NCBI GenBank assembly: GCA_938004075.1
Contig: CALKWP010000127.1
Coordinates: 1-50,588, forward strand
Length of the DNA stretch: 50,588 nucleotides
Direction of reading: 5' to 3'
Source: an uncultured Methanomassiliicoccales archaeon
GTDB lineage: Archaea; Thermoplasmatota; Thermoplasmata; SG8-5
This document shows, in pieces, positions 10,501-22,500 of this stretch; the first letter of the stretch is position 1; every line of letters begins with the position of its first letter. The notes under the pieces were generated by a model. It saw nothing but the letters and a program-made list of their open reading frames with translations. It did no database searches and had not been told where the DNA came from. The translations under genes were made by a program, and so were the position numbers.

Positions 10501-13500
10501 ACATGGCTGAGAACCACGAGGCGCTCCTGTTCACGGCAGAGGCGACAACCGTTGTTGACACAGTTCCCCCGGTCATCGGAACCACCGGAGCTGACCTTCT
10601 CTACATCAACAACATGGGAACTTACGGCGGAACGGCTCCGCCAGTCTGGATATCCACTGAGGTATGGGATGACCACATCGCTGCCGCTGCATGGGCGATA
10701 AGAGACTACCAGCAGTGGGAAGGCACGATGTACTTCAGCGTCGACATCACCGACGATGTGAAGAACGATGCCATGCCAGCGATGTACACATGGGACGGCT
10801 CATGGTACCACATCGACGGCGCGCTCGTCACAGTGAGCGCATCCCCCTACAGCTGGGGCGATGACTTGTTCGTCATGGGTGAAGTCAACGGCGCGAGCGT
10901 CCCGGGCGACGAGCTCGGCAATGCTCTCCCAACACACTATGCGACATTCCAGCCTGACGGCACATATCAGGGAGTCTACTCTACCGAGGGCACTTTTGAT
11001 TATTCCGATGATGTGGAAGTCGTCCCGGTTGGCGGCGAGACATTCCGCGCCTACAGATACGACGAAGGCGCGGGATATATCGCGACAGCAGCAGTTTCAA
11101 CCTATGTGGCCGGCAACGACTGGGTGGTGCTGACGATTTCGCCGGTGCCAGAGGGGCAGTACGCTGTTTGCGTCTCTGCTATGGACATGGCAGGAGCGAC
11201 CGCATGGACCAATGAGACGAGTGGCAACCCGGTGATCACCGTGGATAACACACAGCCGATGCTGAACATAGCAATGGAATTCACTGGAGACCAGAACGGC
11301 AACGGCTTCCTCAACACTGGCGATTGGTTCCTCATCTGGGTGAACGTCACCGACCTGAACGAGGATGCGACCACCATGCCTATCGTAGATGCCGATGAGA
11401 AACTCCTTCCTGACCAGCCAATGGATGGTTGGACATATTACGGTCTGGGCGTATGGGAATTCACCTACATCATCCAGGGGCCCGAATTCACGACTTCTAA
11501 CATCGACGTGAGCTTCAGGGATCTTGCCGGCAACCTTATCGACATGCCTAACGCGCTTGTATACGACATCTATGGTGAGGTCGCAGTGAACTACAATGCC
11601 GGCTGGAACCTCCTTGGCATACCGGTACTCGACCCCTACCTGAACGGCGCCCCATTGGATGAGGCAAATGACCTCGCCGTTGCTGGCGCATTGATGGTCT
11701 CAAAGTGGAACTTCGCAACTCAGAGGTACATCAACTACATCCCCGGATTCCACACCCCGGCGGACCCGCAGAACTTCGCGATCGTCGAGGACGAGGCCTA
11801 CTGGGCATGGATGCCCACCGGCGGAAGTTTCGCCGTCAGTGGCCTCAACCCGGGCGGAAGGAACGTTGCGGTCGACGGCCCCGGCTGGAACATGATCTCC
11901 TACATGGACCCAGTGAATGTCGGCGATGTTGAGACCGACTGGGCGCCATATGTGAGCTGCGGACCGGTGGATGACATAGCATACTACGATGGCACCACTT
12001 TCATCCACTACATATTGCCTGGAACGGTAATGGAACTGACCCCGAGCCGCGGATACTTCGTCTGGAGCGACTTCCCGACGAACATCATGTACAATGCAGC
12101 AGCCTGGAACACCAACACCGGAATCGGATACCCGACCATACAAGCAGCCATAGACAATGCGAACCCATACGACACAATAAACGTGGAATCCGGAATCTAC
12201 TACGAGCAGCTTGTCATTACCAAGCCGCTGACCCTTCAGGGTTCGGGTTCCGGAATCTTCTCGGCAGGGATGGGAAACACTATTGACAAAACGACTCCAA
12301 CTGAAGTAACGACAATTGACGCATCTTCAAGCGGAGGACCGATAATCAACCCGGGTTTCCCTTGGGTAGGCAGCGCAATTGCCATACTGTCCAATGATGT
12401 GACCATTTCCGGATTCGAGGTCAGCAACTCGAACACAGCAGGAGTGTTCGTTTATTATGCAGAGGATTGTCACATCAGCGATGTAAGAGCCACCTACAAC
12501 AACGATGGTGTTGTCTTATTCCACAGTGATTACAATGTGGTTGACAGTTGCGAGGCATCCTCCAATCTCAACTATGGCATATGGCTGGAATTCTCATCAG
12601 ACAATGATATCATTAACAACATGCTTGATTCGAATGACCTTGGTATCAACCTATACGCGGAATCCCCAGGCTTTTGCAATTACAACACTATCCTCGGCAA
12701 CACAATTCAGAACCACGACTTTAGTGCAATATTTATTGAAGGAGATTCGAATGAGGTTTATCAGAACCGCATTTTATACAATTTCTTTGGCGTCCAGGTC
12801 TGGGGCGATTGGAACACAATCGCAAAGAACTCCTTCATCGGCAATTACCATCAAGGAGAAGACGCCTATGGAACGAGCACCTGGAACCTGCCCCTCCCGG
12901 ACGGCGGCAACTACTGGGACATCTGGACATCGCCCGATGATAACGGTGACGGCATTGTGGATGTACCGTACAATTCCTTTAGCTTCATGGACAATTTCCC
13001 CTGGACCACCGAGAACGGGTGGGAGAGCTACGTGCCGGTTGATTTCACTGTCGTAAACACAGATACTGGAGAAGGATTCGCCACTATCCAGGCAGCCATC
13101 GACCACCCCCACACCCTAGACGGCCACACCATCACGGTGGCGGCAGGCCAATACTACGAAGATGTGGTCGTTGACAAGCAGCTTACGATACAGGGGGCCG
13201 GAGCGACCTTCAGCGAGATATATCCAACGGGCGAATCGGCTTTCGATGTGCGGGCGGATTATGTCACGATAAGCGGATTCTTCATGCAAGGCAACCCCTG
13301 CATAATCGTCGGGGCTGATAGCGTCTCTCACAACCATATAACCATCACCGAAAACACTCTCAACGGCGGCCATATCTATCTTGACGGTGTCTGGGACTCA
13401 ACAATCTCGAACAACATAATCGAAGGGAGCGGCTGGGGCATTTACCTGACTGCCTACGAGTTCTATGGCACAACAACCTGCGGGAACATCCAGATAATCG

Positions 13501-13817
13501 ACAACTACATTGGAGGTAGCATGGTGGGCATCGAATTGCACGATGCGACGGGTGGCGGCATTGTCATTCAGGGAAACACATTCCGGTACATTTCCTACAC
13601 CAGCATCTGGGCATATGGTGTGTTCCCAGGTGGCCCTATTTGGATAACCATGAACAATTTCATGGACAACCCGTTCAACGGACATGCCATTAGCGATGAC
13701 TTTTTCACAAACGTCTTCTGGGATCAGAATTTCTGGGAAGGCATAGTGGGCCCTTACATCCCAACAGGATGCGTCACACAGGGCGACTACAACCCGGCAC
13801 CGGCTCCATGGCCGTAA
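7563..13817 (+). CDS. giant secreted surface protein: regulatory-like domain, duplicated Trp-rich modules, two beta-helices
   Basis: About 2084 residues. The start is ATG 7563, preceded by GGAGGG at 7550; it gives a clean signal peptide ending APAVLAG, whereas earlier in-frame ATGs do not. Order of domains: PHAIYGYV carboxypeptidase-regulatory-like domain (about 50-140); Ig-like domains with DxAGN motifs; three copies of a ~200-residue Trp-rich module (RDYQQWEGTMYF, WDGSWYH, FVMGEVNGA, FRAYRYDEGAGY), of which two are nearly identical; a GWNLLGIP/GWNMISY module (about 1340-1500); and two right-handed beta-helix regions, each opening with TIQAAID (about 1520-1820 and 1840-2084). The first beta-helix ends in a NYWDIW...DGIVDVPY NosD-like signature. 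No membrane anchor is visible. Beta-helices of this kind usually bind or cleave polysaccharide, but no catalytic residues can be assigned. Confidence 0.88.
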   Translation: MIAEKLNKGMLVRVQAFVLVSLMIAAGTIAMAPAVLAGNGSGKTTFDLFEPHAIYGYVKEDSFALMSGIDVTVTNDRTGEFLQGTSDALGRYDVDLAGLTTGYLAGDLIVVTITSGYNSTTVDTLLPAQRVDIIMDLTDPASAASIVPAYDNTGTWNVDLTGDDVLVNNYASGIYSVDVYVETPATPGTFNLWTTDYDPFIGTFAYTPVDGEGVYYFYSVATDYAGNVEVKSVADDSIIYDITAPTSTVTGPLASDAFTFPLTYDAADPGAAPSGLAWVNIYYSDDGGNTWTFLIDSFGSPQTVTVPADGTYDWYTAAFDNAGNSEPEPPTDATFIEFTTIVDTVAPTIGATTVDKPYINSQGTFGGITPPVMVTTEITDDNLAAGGWAVRDYQQWEGTMYFTVDITNEIMPATYGWDGSWYHLDGVLVTAGISPFFAPAGDLFVMGEVNGATIPGDSIGNNLPTNYVTFQPDGTMPVVYSTEGTLDYSDDVVVAPVPGDTFRAYRYDEGAGYVATTAVYTFTVNPWVSNLTISPVPDGQYAVCVSAIDEAGNTAWTNETTPNPVITVDNFPPQATATGPQTSNVYTFDVTYTWVADPLPSSGLLNITLFYNRESAGWMTYGTDPTPNDGAFPVDVTLIGGDGTYEWCLVAFDNTDNREDAAIATEATTLVDTAAPTIGATTVDKLYFNNQGTFGGIAPPVMVTTEITDDNLAAGGWAVRDYQQWEGTMYFTVDITNEIMPATYGWDGSWYHLDGVLVTAGISPFFAPAGDLFVMGEVNGATIPGDSIGNNLPTNYVTFQPDGTMPVVYSTEGTLDYSDDVVVAPVPGDTFRAYRYDEGAGYVATTAVYTFTVNPWVSNLTISPVPDGQYAVCVSAIDEAGNTAWTNETTPNPVITVDNFAPDADATGPAYSNVYIFDITYTYVADPAPSSGLLNVSLWYNLDGNGWIWFAESSTLDGLFPVDISALGDGVYEWFIAAFDMAENHEALLFTAEATTVVDTVPPVIGTTGADLLYINNMGTYGGTAPPVWISTEVWDDHIAAAAWAIRDYQQWEGTMYFSVDITDDVKNDAMPAMYTWDGSWYHIDGALVTVSASPYSWGDDLFVMGEVNGASVPGDELGNALPTHYATFQPDGTYQGVYSTEGTFDYSDDVEVVPVGGETFRAYRYDEGAGYIATAAVSTYVAGNDWVVLTISPVPEGQYAVCVSAMDMAGATAWTNETSGNPVITVDNTQPMLNIAMEFTGDQNGNGFLNTGDWFLIWVNVTDLNEDATTMPIVDADEKLLPDQPMDGWTYYGLGVWEFTYIIQGPEFTTSNIDVSFRDLAGNLIDMPNALVYDIYGEVAVNYNAGWNLLGIPVLDPYLNGAPLDEANDLAVAGALMVSKWNFATQRYINYIPGFHTPADPQNFAIVEDEAYWAWMPTGGSFAVSGLNPGGRNVAVDGPGWNMISYMDPVNVGDVETDWAPYVSCGPVDDIAYYDGTTFIHYILPGTVMELTPSRGYFVWSDFPTNIMYNAAAWNTNTGIGYPTIQAAIDNANPYDTINVESGIYYEQLVITKPLTLQGSGSGIFSAGMGNTIDKTTPTEVTTIDASSSGGPIINPGFPWVGSAIAILSNDVTISGFEVSNSNTAGVFVYYAEDCHISDVRATYNNDGVVLFHSDYNVVDSCEASSNLNYGIWLEFSSDNDIINNMLDSNDLGINLYAESPGFCNYNTILGNTIQNHDFSAIFIEGDSNEVYQNRILYNFFGVQVWGDWNTIAKNSFIGNYHQGEDAYGTSTWNLPLPDGGNYWDIWTSPDDNGDGIVDVPYNSFSFMDNFPWTTENGWESYVPVDFTVVNTDTGEGFATIQAAIDHPHTLDGHTITVAAGQYYEDVVVDKQLTIQGAGATFSEIYPTGESAFDVRADYVTISGFFMQGNPCIIVGADSVSHNHITITENTLNGGHIYLDGVWDSTISNNIIEGSGWGIYLTAYEFYGTTTCGNIQIIDNYIGGSMVGIELHDATGGGIVIQGNTFRYISYTSIWAYGVFPGGPIWITMNNFMDNPFNGHAISDDFFTNVFWDQNFWEGIVGPYIPTGCVTQGDYNPAPAPWP
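8673..9232 (+). repeat. 560-bp exact direct repeat, copy 1
   Basis: Base-for-base identical to 9660-10219 by eye, at an offset of 987 bases (329 codons). The flanking parts of the same repeat unit are clearly diverged. It lies entirely in the coding sequence and keeps the frame. Confidence 0.92.
9660..10219 (+). repeat. 560-bp exact direct repeat, copy 2
   Basis: Second copy of 8673-9232. A third, diverged protein-level copy follows at about 10573-11245 and a fourth is in the next giant gene at about 18045-18710, so the identity is recent homogenisation of an old repeat family or an assembly duplication. Confidence 0.92.
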
Positions 13818-13863
13818 GCGAATCGCATTTAGAAGACACCACTACTTTAGACAGAGGGCTAAG

Positions 13864-16533
13864 ATGGGCAGCAACAAGCAACCGGCACAGGCAACCGCGA
13901 TAATAATCGCGATATCACTAGTCGTGCTGTTGCTGCTCCAAGGCGCTTCCGTAACTGGCAAGGCCCCGTCAAAACCCTCCATCAGACCCAGCCCTCATGC
14001 AGTCTACGGATATGTCTACTGGCCGAATGGAACTCTTGACACAACGGTATCGCTTCCGGTTACCATCACCAACAACCGTACGCACCAGAAAGGCGTGGTC
14101 TATGTGGATATTGTGCCAGGCGGCTTGCCGGACGGGACGTACCAGGTGGACCTGGCAAATGTCGCCTTCTACCCGAGCGGTTTCCTGTCCACCGACATAA
14201 TCTATGTCAATTGCACCTACACCGGCATGTGGGCGCATAACCAGACCACGGCAGGCGGAGTGATGTCCACCTGCAACCTGCGCATGGTCGCGCTGCCGTT
14301 CGGCCCGAAGGCCATTGCGAAGGCGGCCGGCGGGACTGTCTCCAGCGCGGACGGGCGGATAAGCCTGGAAGTACCGGCAAATTCAATGCCTTCGGATAAG
14401 GTGATTTGGGGGCTCAATACCGTCAATGAAAGGCATGGCGCGCTGGAATCCCTCAACATGATGCCGAATGGGCTGACTTTCGCGCCATCAGCAACCCTGA
14501 AATGGTCCTACGAAGGGATTGACATTGGCAGGATTCCCGCCGAGACGCTTGCGGTATTCACTTCCGACAACGGCCCATGGGAGAAACTGCCTTGCTATGT
14601 CGACACTCTCAACAAGCAGGTCGTTGCACAGGTCAGCCACTTCTCTAACTTCTCCCTCGGAGGAGCATCCGTGTTCGGCGAGCAGACAGGCCAGATCATC
14701 GTATTCCCCGGCACATTGGATGCGCCGATACTGGATATAACCCTCATCAACAGCGACCTGGTGGCCGATGACATGCTGGAATTCATGAACATAGAATCGA
14801 ATTCCACTAGCGATGCCGATATCGCAGGTATAAGCATCTGGAACGACCTTGATGATAACCAGCTCATCGATGGCGGGGATGCACTCATAGCCGGGCCACT
14901 TTTCGCCGGGAGCGCGAACTTCACGCTATCTGTCAATATACCAGCGGACACTACTCTGAACCTGCTTTTGACCGTGGATGTTTCAGCAACGGCCGCTGCC
15001 AACAATCTCCTGGACCTCAGGATCCCGGCATTCGGGGTTGGATTGGCCAACGCAGGGCTCTCTGAAGAGGCAATAGACCCGGCAGGCAACATCATGGTCG
15101 GCTCCAATATCGCTGACCCGCATGTTGTTTATGGGTATGTCAGGAACATACTCGGTCCGCTTCCAAATGTATGGGTCAATCTCACGAACAACATGACCGG
15201 CATGACCGAGAACCTGATGACCGATTCTCTTGGCAGATACGACATCAACATCGGCCTGATGCCGGGCGGTTACTCTGACGGCGACGAGATATTCATCGTT
15301 GCCAACGACACGCTGGGGCAGACCGGGTGGAATGTCACATATGTGGATGTAGGATACTTCGGCGAGAGATGCGATATTTACATCGGGAAAGGGCCGATCG
15401 CAAGCGATGAGACGCCGGCAAACGGCAGCATGATATTCGACATTTATCAGAACATCACCGTGAACATCACCGGCAACCTGGCCATAGACCCCGGCACGAT
15501 AATCCTGGAAGTGGAGGGCGTCAACTACACCTGGGGAGACGCGAACCTCAGCTTCCTTAATAACACGCTCACGTTCAACACATCGGGAACGGTGGGCGCC
15601 TGGACCGACGGCCAGATTGTAAATGCCACCCTTTGGCAGGCCAATGACACGGCCGGGAATTCGCTCCAGAACTCCCCTTACACCTGGTGGTTCCTGGTGA
15701 GCCTCGGCGTGGTTGAGGACGCGCCGGACATCAGGGTGCACAAGGCCGGGGCGGACATCAACATCACCTGGGCGCCAATAATCAATGCAACTTCGTACAA
15801 TATTTACAGGTCGCTGGCGGTGGATGGCACCGGATTCAATTTCACAGTTCCAATCGGGACCGTTTCAGAGCTATATTTCATCGACGCGGGCTCCCTGGCT
15901 GACGGGAACAATTACTCTTACATAGTCAGGGGGAACTGCGTCGGGGGCGAGGGGCCCAAGTCCAACATAGGGTGGAAGCTGAGGAAACAGCTGGTGGAGA
16001 ACGCCGCCACCACAGACATAAACTGGATCGCGCTGCCCTACAACTCCGACCTCAAGTTCGCTCAGGACCTCATCAACGACCTTGGCGGTGCAGCCAACGT
16101 GAATTCGATATCCCGGTGGGTTGCCTCGACCCAGTCTTACCAGAACAAGCTGCCGGTCGGAGGAGCGAACTGGCCCATCACGCCGGGAGAGGGCCTCCTG
16201 GTCAATATGAAGGCCAGCATCATCTATACTATTGTCGGTTCCTATAACAACACGACAATGATCAGCCTCATCGAGAATGCAGCCACCACAGACATAAACT
16301 GGATCGCGCTTCCCTACCATTCGCAGTTGAAATTCGCGCAGGACCTGATCACCAATCTCGGCGGTGCTGCCAACATCAATTCCATATCAAGATGGGTGGC
16401 GACCACCCAGTCGTACCAGAACAAGCTCCCGGTTGGGGGGGCGAACTGGCCCATCATTCCGGGTGACGCCATCCTGGTCAATGTCAAGCTGACAATAACA
16501 GATTACAGTATGGGGCCTGTCCAATACCCATAA
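13864..16533 (+). CDS. secreted multidomain surface protein (regulatory-like, ZU5-like, Fn3 and duplicated C-terminal modules)
   Basis: 889 residues, 46 bases after the previous stop, probably co-transcribed. There is a signal peptide (hydrophobic core AIIIAISLVVLLLLQGASV). Two PHAVYGYV/PHVVYGYV carboxypeptidase-regulatory-like domains lie at about 42-140 and 418-510. Between them is a segment with GGTVSSADGRISLEVPANSM and FSNFSLGG that resembles ZU5-like domains (about 155-275), then an IFPGTLDAP...ISIWNDLDDNQLIDGG domain that may bind calcium. A Bacterial Ig/SbsA-like stretch follows, then a fibronectin type III-like domain (INITWAPIINATSYNIYRS, about 633-710). The C-terminus has two ~85-residue units, each opening NAATTDINWIALPY and ending LPVGGANWPI. 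No anchor is seen. Exact role unknown; an extracellular matrix or S-layer-associated protein is most likely. Confidence 0.85.
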   Translation: MGSNKQPAQATAIIIAISLVVLLLLQGASVTGKAPSKPSIRPSPHAVYGYVYWPNGTLDTTVSLPVTITNNRTHQKGVVYVDIVPGGLPDGTYQVDLANVAFYPSGFLSTDIIYVNCTYTGMWAHNQTTAGGVMSTCNLRMVALPFGPKAIAKAAGGTVSSADGRISLEVPANSMPSDKVIWGLNTVNERHGALESLNMMPNGLTFAPSATLKWSYEGIDIGRIPAETLAVFTSDNGPWEKLPCYVDTLNKQVVAQVSHFSNFSLGGASVFGEQTGQIIVFPGTLDAPILDITLINSDLVADDMLEFMNIESNSTSDADIAGISIWNDLDDNQLIDGGDALIAGPLFAGSANFTLSVNIPADTTLNLLLTVDVSATAAANNLLDLRIPAFGVGLANAGLSEEAIDPAGNIMVGSNIADPHVVYGYVRNILGPLPNVWVNLTNNMTGMTENLMTDSLGRYDINIGLMPGGYSDGDEIFIVANDTLGQTGWNVTYVDVGYFGERCDIYIGKGPIASDETPANGSMIFDIYQNITVNITGNLAIDPGTIILEVEGVNYTWGDANLSFLNNTLTFNTSGTVGAWTDGQIVNATLWQANDTAGNSLQNSPYTWWFLVSLGVVEDAPDIRVHKAGADINITWAPIINATSYNIYRSLAVDGTGFNFTVPIGTVSELYFIDAGSLADGNNYSYIVRGNCVGGEGPKSNIGWKLRKQLVENAATTDINWIALPYNSDLKFAQDLINDLGGAANVNSISRWVASTQSYQNKLPVGGANWPITPGEGLLVNMKASIIYTIVGSYNNTTMISLIENAATTDINWIALPYHSQLKFAQDLITNLGGAANINSISRWVATTQSYQNKLPVGGANWPIIPGDAILVNVKLTITDYSMGPVQYP

Positions 16534-16550
16534 TTGAAGGAGAGGAAACA

Positions 16551-19500
16551 ATGAAAGCAAACGAGAACAAGTGCGCCAGAAACATAATCGCCTACGGCAT
16601 AGTGATATGCATGATCACAACCGTATTGCCTTTCCCAGCATTGCTGGGCGAGGAAGTGGGCGATGGATTGCTCGCAGATAATTATGCAGTGGCAGGCTGG
16701 AGCACCGTTGGCGTCGGTTCCGTTCTTGACTCTCCCGAGGACGGCACAAGTGCCCTGGGCGCCGGGGTTAGGTCATGGGTGCTGGACCGCTCAAATGAAA
16801 TTGCCACCGAGTCACAGATAACCGGACAGGACCCGCCGCCAGGCGGCATCTTCCAAACCACCGATTTTGTTGACGACGGCACCGGAACAATCGGGCGGTC
16901 ATGGGTTGACCATGGATTCCTGATTGACTGTGCCGGATTCCCCACGCAATTCAGGAAAACCGCGCCATTCGAGGAGCTTATAATCGAGATTGGCAAGGAG
17001 ACAGCGAACGGCGGTTACACAGCATCCTGCGACCTGGTCATAAACAATGACCATCAGATTGGAGATCTGCCCACCAACGGCGGCTTTGTACCGCTCCACA
17101 AGATTGGCGGCATGTACGGCACCGGCGTTTCCGGCGTCGATTACTTCGACGCCGCAAGGACTTCGGCCACCGTGACAACTCTAGCATGGCCAGCCCACCC
17201 GGATGAGTGGGGAAATGTTTACGGTTACAGGGTTTTCAGGAACTCGACATCCGAGCCATGGCATGCGATTGCAAACCTCACGGGGGGCAGCGGAACAACC
17301 GGTTACACTGACAGCACTTGCCAGGCGGATGCTGCTTACAATTATCAGATTAGCATACTTTACAGAGGAATGCAGGGCGGTCTGCAGAACGCCGCAACCG
17401 CTGTCGAGAGCCTTTACAGGTCCTACGCGGTCGCATCCCTGTCGCTTCTGTCCGTGACTCCCACGCCCGCGGACGGAGCCGTCGGCCAACCTGTTGCCAC
17501 AGCATATTCGCTGGAGTTCTCCAGGGCCATGAACACTGCGGTCGGCAATGTGACCATAAATCCCGCACCAGCGGCTGCCGGCGCATGGGCCTGGGAATCC
17601 GACATCTGGTACAACTACACCGGAGCGGCGTGGAACGAGCTGACAAGATATTACCTGAATCTCACTGACTTCAAGGACCTTTCCGGCAACGGCATCACAG
17701 GCGACGCGAACTTCAATTTCACGACCGGCGATTTCACGGCGCCGACTTCGAACGTCACTGGCCCGGCAACCGCCAACACCCTCACATTCAATGTAACGTA
17801 TATCTATAATGACCCCAGCGGAGTGACTTCGGTCGAACTGTATTACACAACGAACGGAGGCCTGCTATGGACATTGGCCAAAACAAGCAGCACGCCGAAC
17901 GGCACCTTCTCATACGTCACAGTGCCGGCAGACGGCCTCTATGGCTGGTACACACTGGCCACGGATGCTTCGGCTAACTCTGAACCGGCCCCTGGCATCG
18001 GGACCGTGGAATTTGTGACCCTTGTGGACACTGTCCTGCCTCTCATAGGCAGCACCACTGCCGACAAACTATTCATCAACAATCGCGGCACCCACGGCGG
18101 CACCGCACCGCCAGTCAGCGTCACAACCAACGTGACGGATGAGACCATGCTGGCAATGGCCGCCTGGGGAATTCGCAACGAGAACGCCAACCCCAACGGC
18201 ACCATTTACTTCCAGGTGGACATCAGCAACGACACGATGCCCAGCACCCAGCAGTGGGACGGCATGTGGTACTTCGTCGACGGCGTCCTTGTGACTGCGG
18301 GCATGTGCCCGGACTGGTTCGTGACCGAGATATTCGTCATGGGCGAGCTGAACGGCGCAAGCGCTGGCAACCAGCCCCTCGGTTACGTGCTTCCGAGCCA
18401 TTACATCCTGTACGATATGACTGGCATTTACCAGGGCATCTACGCCACATTGGGAACTCCCCAGTTCTACGATGATTTGCTGGTTGTCCCTCTGGGAGGC
18501 GACACCTTCCGGCCATACAGGTACGACGAGGGCGTGGGTTATGTGGCGACCGCATCGTTCCAGACATACACGCCGCCATTCGACTGGCTGAACCTGACAA
18601 TTGCTCCGATACCGGACGGCAGGTACACCGTGGCCGTAACGGCTTTCGACACCGCGCAGAACGTGTACTGGACCAACGAGGCGCAGGGCAACCCGGTTAT
18701 CAACGTTGACACAGTCGCCCCGAACATAACGGCAACCGTCCCGACAGACATGGCAACAGCCGTTGCCCTGAACCAGGATATAGTCATCACTTTCAGCGAG
18801 ACCATGGACAATGCAACCGTGACATACACGGTCACTCCAAACCCCGGCAATCTTGTTGGAGTATGGAGTGCCGGTAACACCGTGCTGACGATCACCCATG
18901 ACGATTTCGCCGAGCTGACACTCTACACAGCCGAGGTGACCGTGGGCAAGGACCCAACAGGAAACAACCTGGCCGCAGGCATTGCGCCGAACCCGTGGAC
19001 ATTCACCACGGGCGACTTCACCCAACCGACCAGCAGCGTGAATGCGATTGCTCCATACTGGCAGACAGTAACCCCACTGGCAATCACAGGAACAGCCGGC
19101 GACGCGCTTTCAACCGTTGCCACGGTCGAACTCTGGTACAGGTACGCCGCTGACAATATCACCTGGGACGTGTGGACGCTCTTCGGAACGGATGCTGCGG
19201 CACCATGGGAGTGGGATTTCTCCTTCCCCGGCGGAAACGGATATTACGAGTTCTATTCAAGAGCCACAGACACGGCAGGCAATTACGAGGACGCGCCACT
19301 GGCCGCAGACACTCTATCCGCCTACGACAGCGCGTCCCCGACAAGCGCCGTGAATGCCATCTCACCATACTGGCTTGCAGCACAGCCACTCACAATCACT
19401 GCGACAGCTACTGACCTGACCGATGGGGTTACCGCAGTGGAACTGTGGTACCGCTTCGCCGCTGACAACGCAACCTGGGGCGCTTGGGCCAACTTCGGGA

Positions 19501-22500
19501 CGCTGAATGCAGCTCCCTGGTCCTGGAACTTCACATTCCCGGACGGCGACGGATACTACGAGCTCTACACAAGGGCCAGTGATGCAGCCGATAACTACGA
19601 AAGCGCGCCAGCCGATGCTGATGCGATATGCGGTTATGATACGGTTAATCCGACCAGCAGCATTGACGCGATATCGCCTTACTGGCAGACATCATCGCCA
19701 ATCAACCTCTCTGCCCAGGGCTCCGACAGCCTGTCAGGCCTAGCATATCTAGATGCCTGGTACAGGTTTGCGCCGGACAACGCAACCTGGACCGCCTGGA
19801 TATTCATAGGCTCTGACCCCACTGCGCCTTACGGAGGGGACTTCAACTTCCCGAACGGCAACGGATATTACGAATTCTATTCAAGAGCCACTGACCTGGC
19901 AGGGAACAATGAGGATATTCCAGCCACAGCCGGCGCGCTGTGTGCATTTGACAGTGATCTACCAATGAGCAATGTGGATGCGATAACGCCATACTGGCAC
20001 ACAACGATGCCGCTCACGGCCACAGCCACAGTGACCGAGGCTCTTTCCGGCATCACATACGTGGAATTCTGGTACAGCCACTCTGCGGATAACATCACAT
20101 TCGGCGCTTACGGCCTGTTCGGCACGGATAACGCCGCGCCCTGGTCCTGGGACTTCGACTTCCCGAGCGGGAATGGATATTACAGGTTCCACTCAAGAGC
20201 CGCAGATCTGGCGGGCAATTATGAGGACGCACCCGCAACAGCCGACGCGATATGCGCCTACGACACAGTCAACCCGACGAGCAGCGTGGATCCAATAGCT
20301 CCATACTGGCAGAACGCATCGCCTCTGATACTGACGGCGACCGCAACCGACATCACGGACGGCATTGCGCAAGTGGAACTCTGGTACCGGTTCGCATCTG
20401 ACAACTCGACATGGGGAGCATGGTCTCTCTTCGGCACGGACAACGCATCGCCCTGGTCCTGGCCATTCACCTCCCCGGATGGAGATGGCTATTACGAGTT
20501 CTACACTAGGGCCACAGACGGCGCTGGCAATTACGAGGATGCGGCAATTTCCGCAGACGCGGCATGCGGTTATGACAGCATCATGCCAATAAGCAGCGCA
20601 GATGCAATCTCCCCGTACTGGCAGACCGCCTCTCCGCTTAACGGGACAGCGACCGCCTCTGACTCTCTCTCGGGCATGGAATCCCTGGAACTCTGGTTCA
20701 GGTTCTCTGTAGATAATGCAACATGGGGCGCATGGACCTATTACGGAACGGATGATGCGGCACCATGGTACGCGAACTTCTTCTTCCCGAACGGCAACGG
20801 ATATTACGAGTTCTACACAATCGCGATAGACAATGCAGGTAACTCCGAGGTTGCGCCTGCGATGGCAGACGCAATATGCGGATTCGACAGCGCGCTCCCG
20901 ATAAGCAGCATAGATGCGATTGCTCCGTACTGGCAGACCGTGAGTTCGCTGAACATCACGGCAACCGCCAGCGCCCTATCCGGCGTCGACACCGTGGAAC
21001 TCTGGTACCGCTTCGCTGTGGATAATTCCACATGGGGCGCATGGACGCTCTTCGGCACGGACAATGCCGCGCCATGGTCCTGGGAATTCACATTCCCTGA
21101 TGGAAACGGATACTATGAGTTCTACTCTAGGGCAACCGATACTGCCACGAACTACGAAGATGCGCCGGCAACTGCAGACGAGATTTGCGCTTACGACACA
21201 ATCGCGCCATCCAGCGAGATGAATGAAGTTCTGGGCTACTGGATATGGATAGGGCCTCTGTGGATGACCGCCACCGCGAACGACACGCTTTCCGGATTGG
21301 CGGACGTTGAATTATGGTACAGATTCTCTGCGGACAACGCGACCTGGGGCGCCTGGACCCTCGGAACGGCCCACGTTGCGCTGTGGAACTGGGATTTCGC
21401 CTTTCCCGAAGGCAACGGTTACTACGAGTTCTACACCAGGGCAACTGACATCGCGGGCAATTACGAGGACGCGCCAATCTCCGCCGATGCGATTTGCGGC
21501 TACGACACGGTAGACCCAACCAGCAGCACAGAAACAATCGCGCCGTACTGGCAGACATCATCGCCGCTGACTATCAACGCCACCGCGAATGATGGGCTGT
21601 CCGGGCTGGCAAGCGTCGAACTCTGGTACAGGCACTCCGCTGATAATATGACCTGGGGCGCCTGGACCCTGTTCGGAACGGACAATGCCGCGCCATGGTC
21701 CTGGGGCTTCGACTTCCCGGACGGTAACGGTTATTACGAGTTCTACACCAGGGCAACTGATGATGCCACGAACTACGAGGATGCGCCGGCTTCCGCTGAC
21801 GTGGTCTGCGCATTCAGCAGCTCGGCCCCCATAAGCAGCGTCGACGCAATCGCGCCGTACTGGCAGACAGCGTCTCCCTTGGCCGTAACGGCAACTGCCA
21901 GCGCCCTCTCCGGCGTTGACACCGTGGAACTATGGTACAGGTTCTCCGCAAACAATGGGACATGGGGCGCCTGGACGCTCTTCGGAACGGACGATGCCGC
22001 ACCATGGTCCTGGATATTCAATTTCCCGAATGGCAATGGTTATTACCAGTTCTACACCAGGGCACGGGACACAGCCACCAACTACGAGGCTGCGCCTGCC
22101 TCGGCAGACAGGGCATGCGCATTCGATAATGCCGCGCCCACAAGCACTGCAAGCGCAATAACCCCATACTGGCGCACAGCATCGCCGGTAACAGTGACGG
22201 CCACCGCAAGCGACATTACCGACGGCGTTGCGACAGTTGAACTGTGGTACAGGTATTCTACCGATAATGCGACCTGGGGCGCCTGGACCCTCTTCGGAAC
22301 CGATAACGCGGCGCCCTGGTCCTGGAACTTCGGTTTCCCCGGTGGCAACGGATATTATGAATTCTATTCAAGAGCATACGACGCTGCAGGCAATTATGAG
22401 AATGCCCCCGGCGCAAGGGACTCGCTCTGCGCCTTCGACAGTGCGGCCCCGGCAAGCACCGTGGACTCAATCATCCCCTACTGGCAGACCTCATCTCCGC

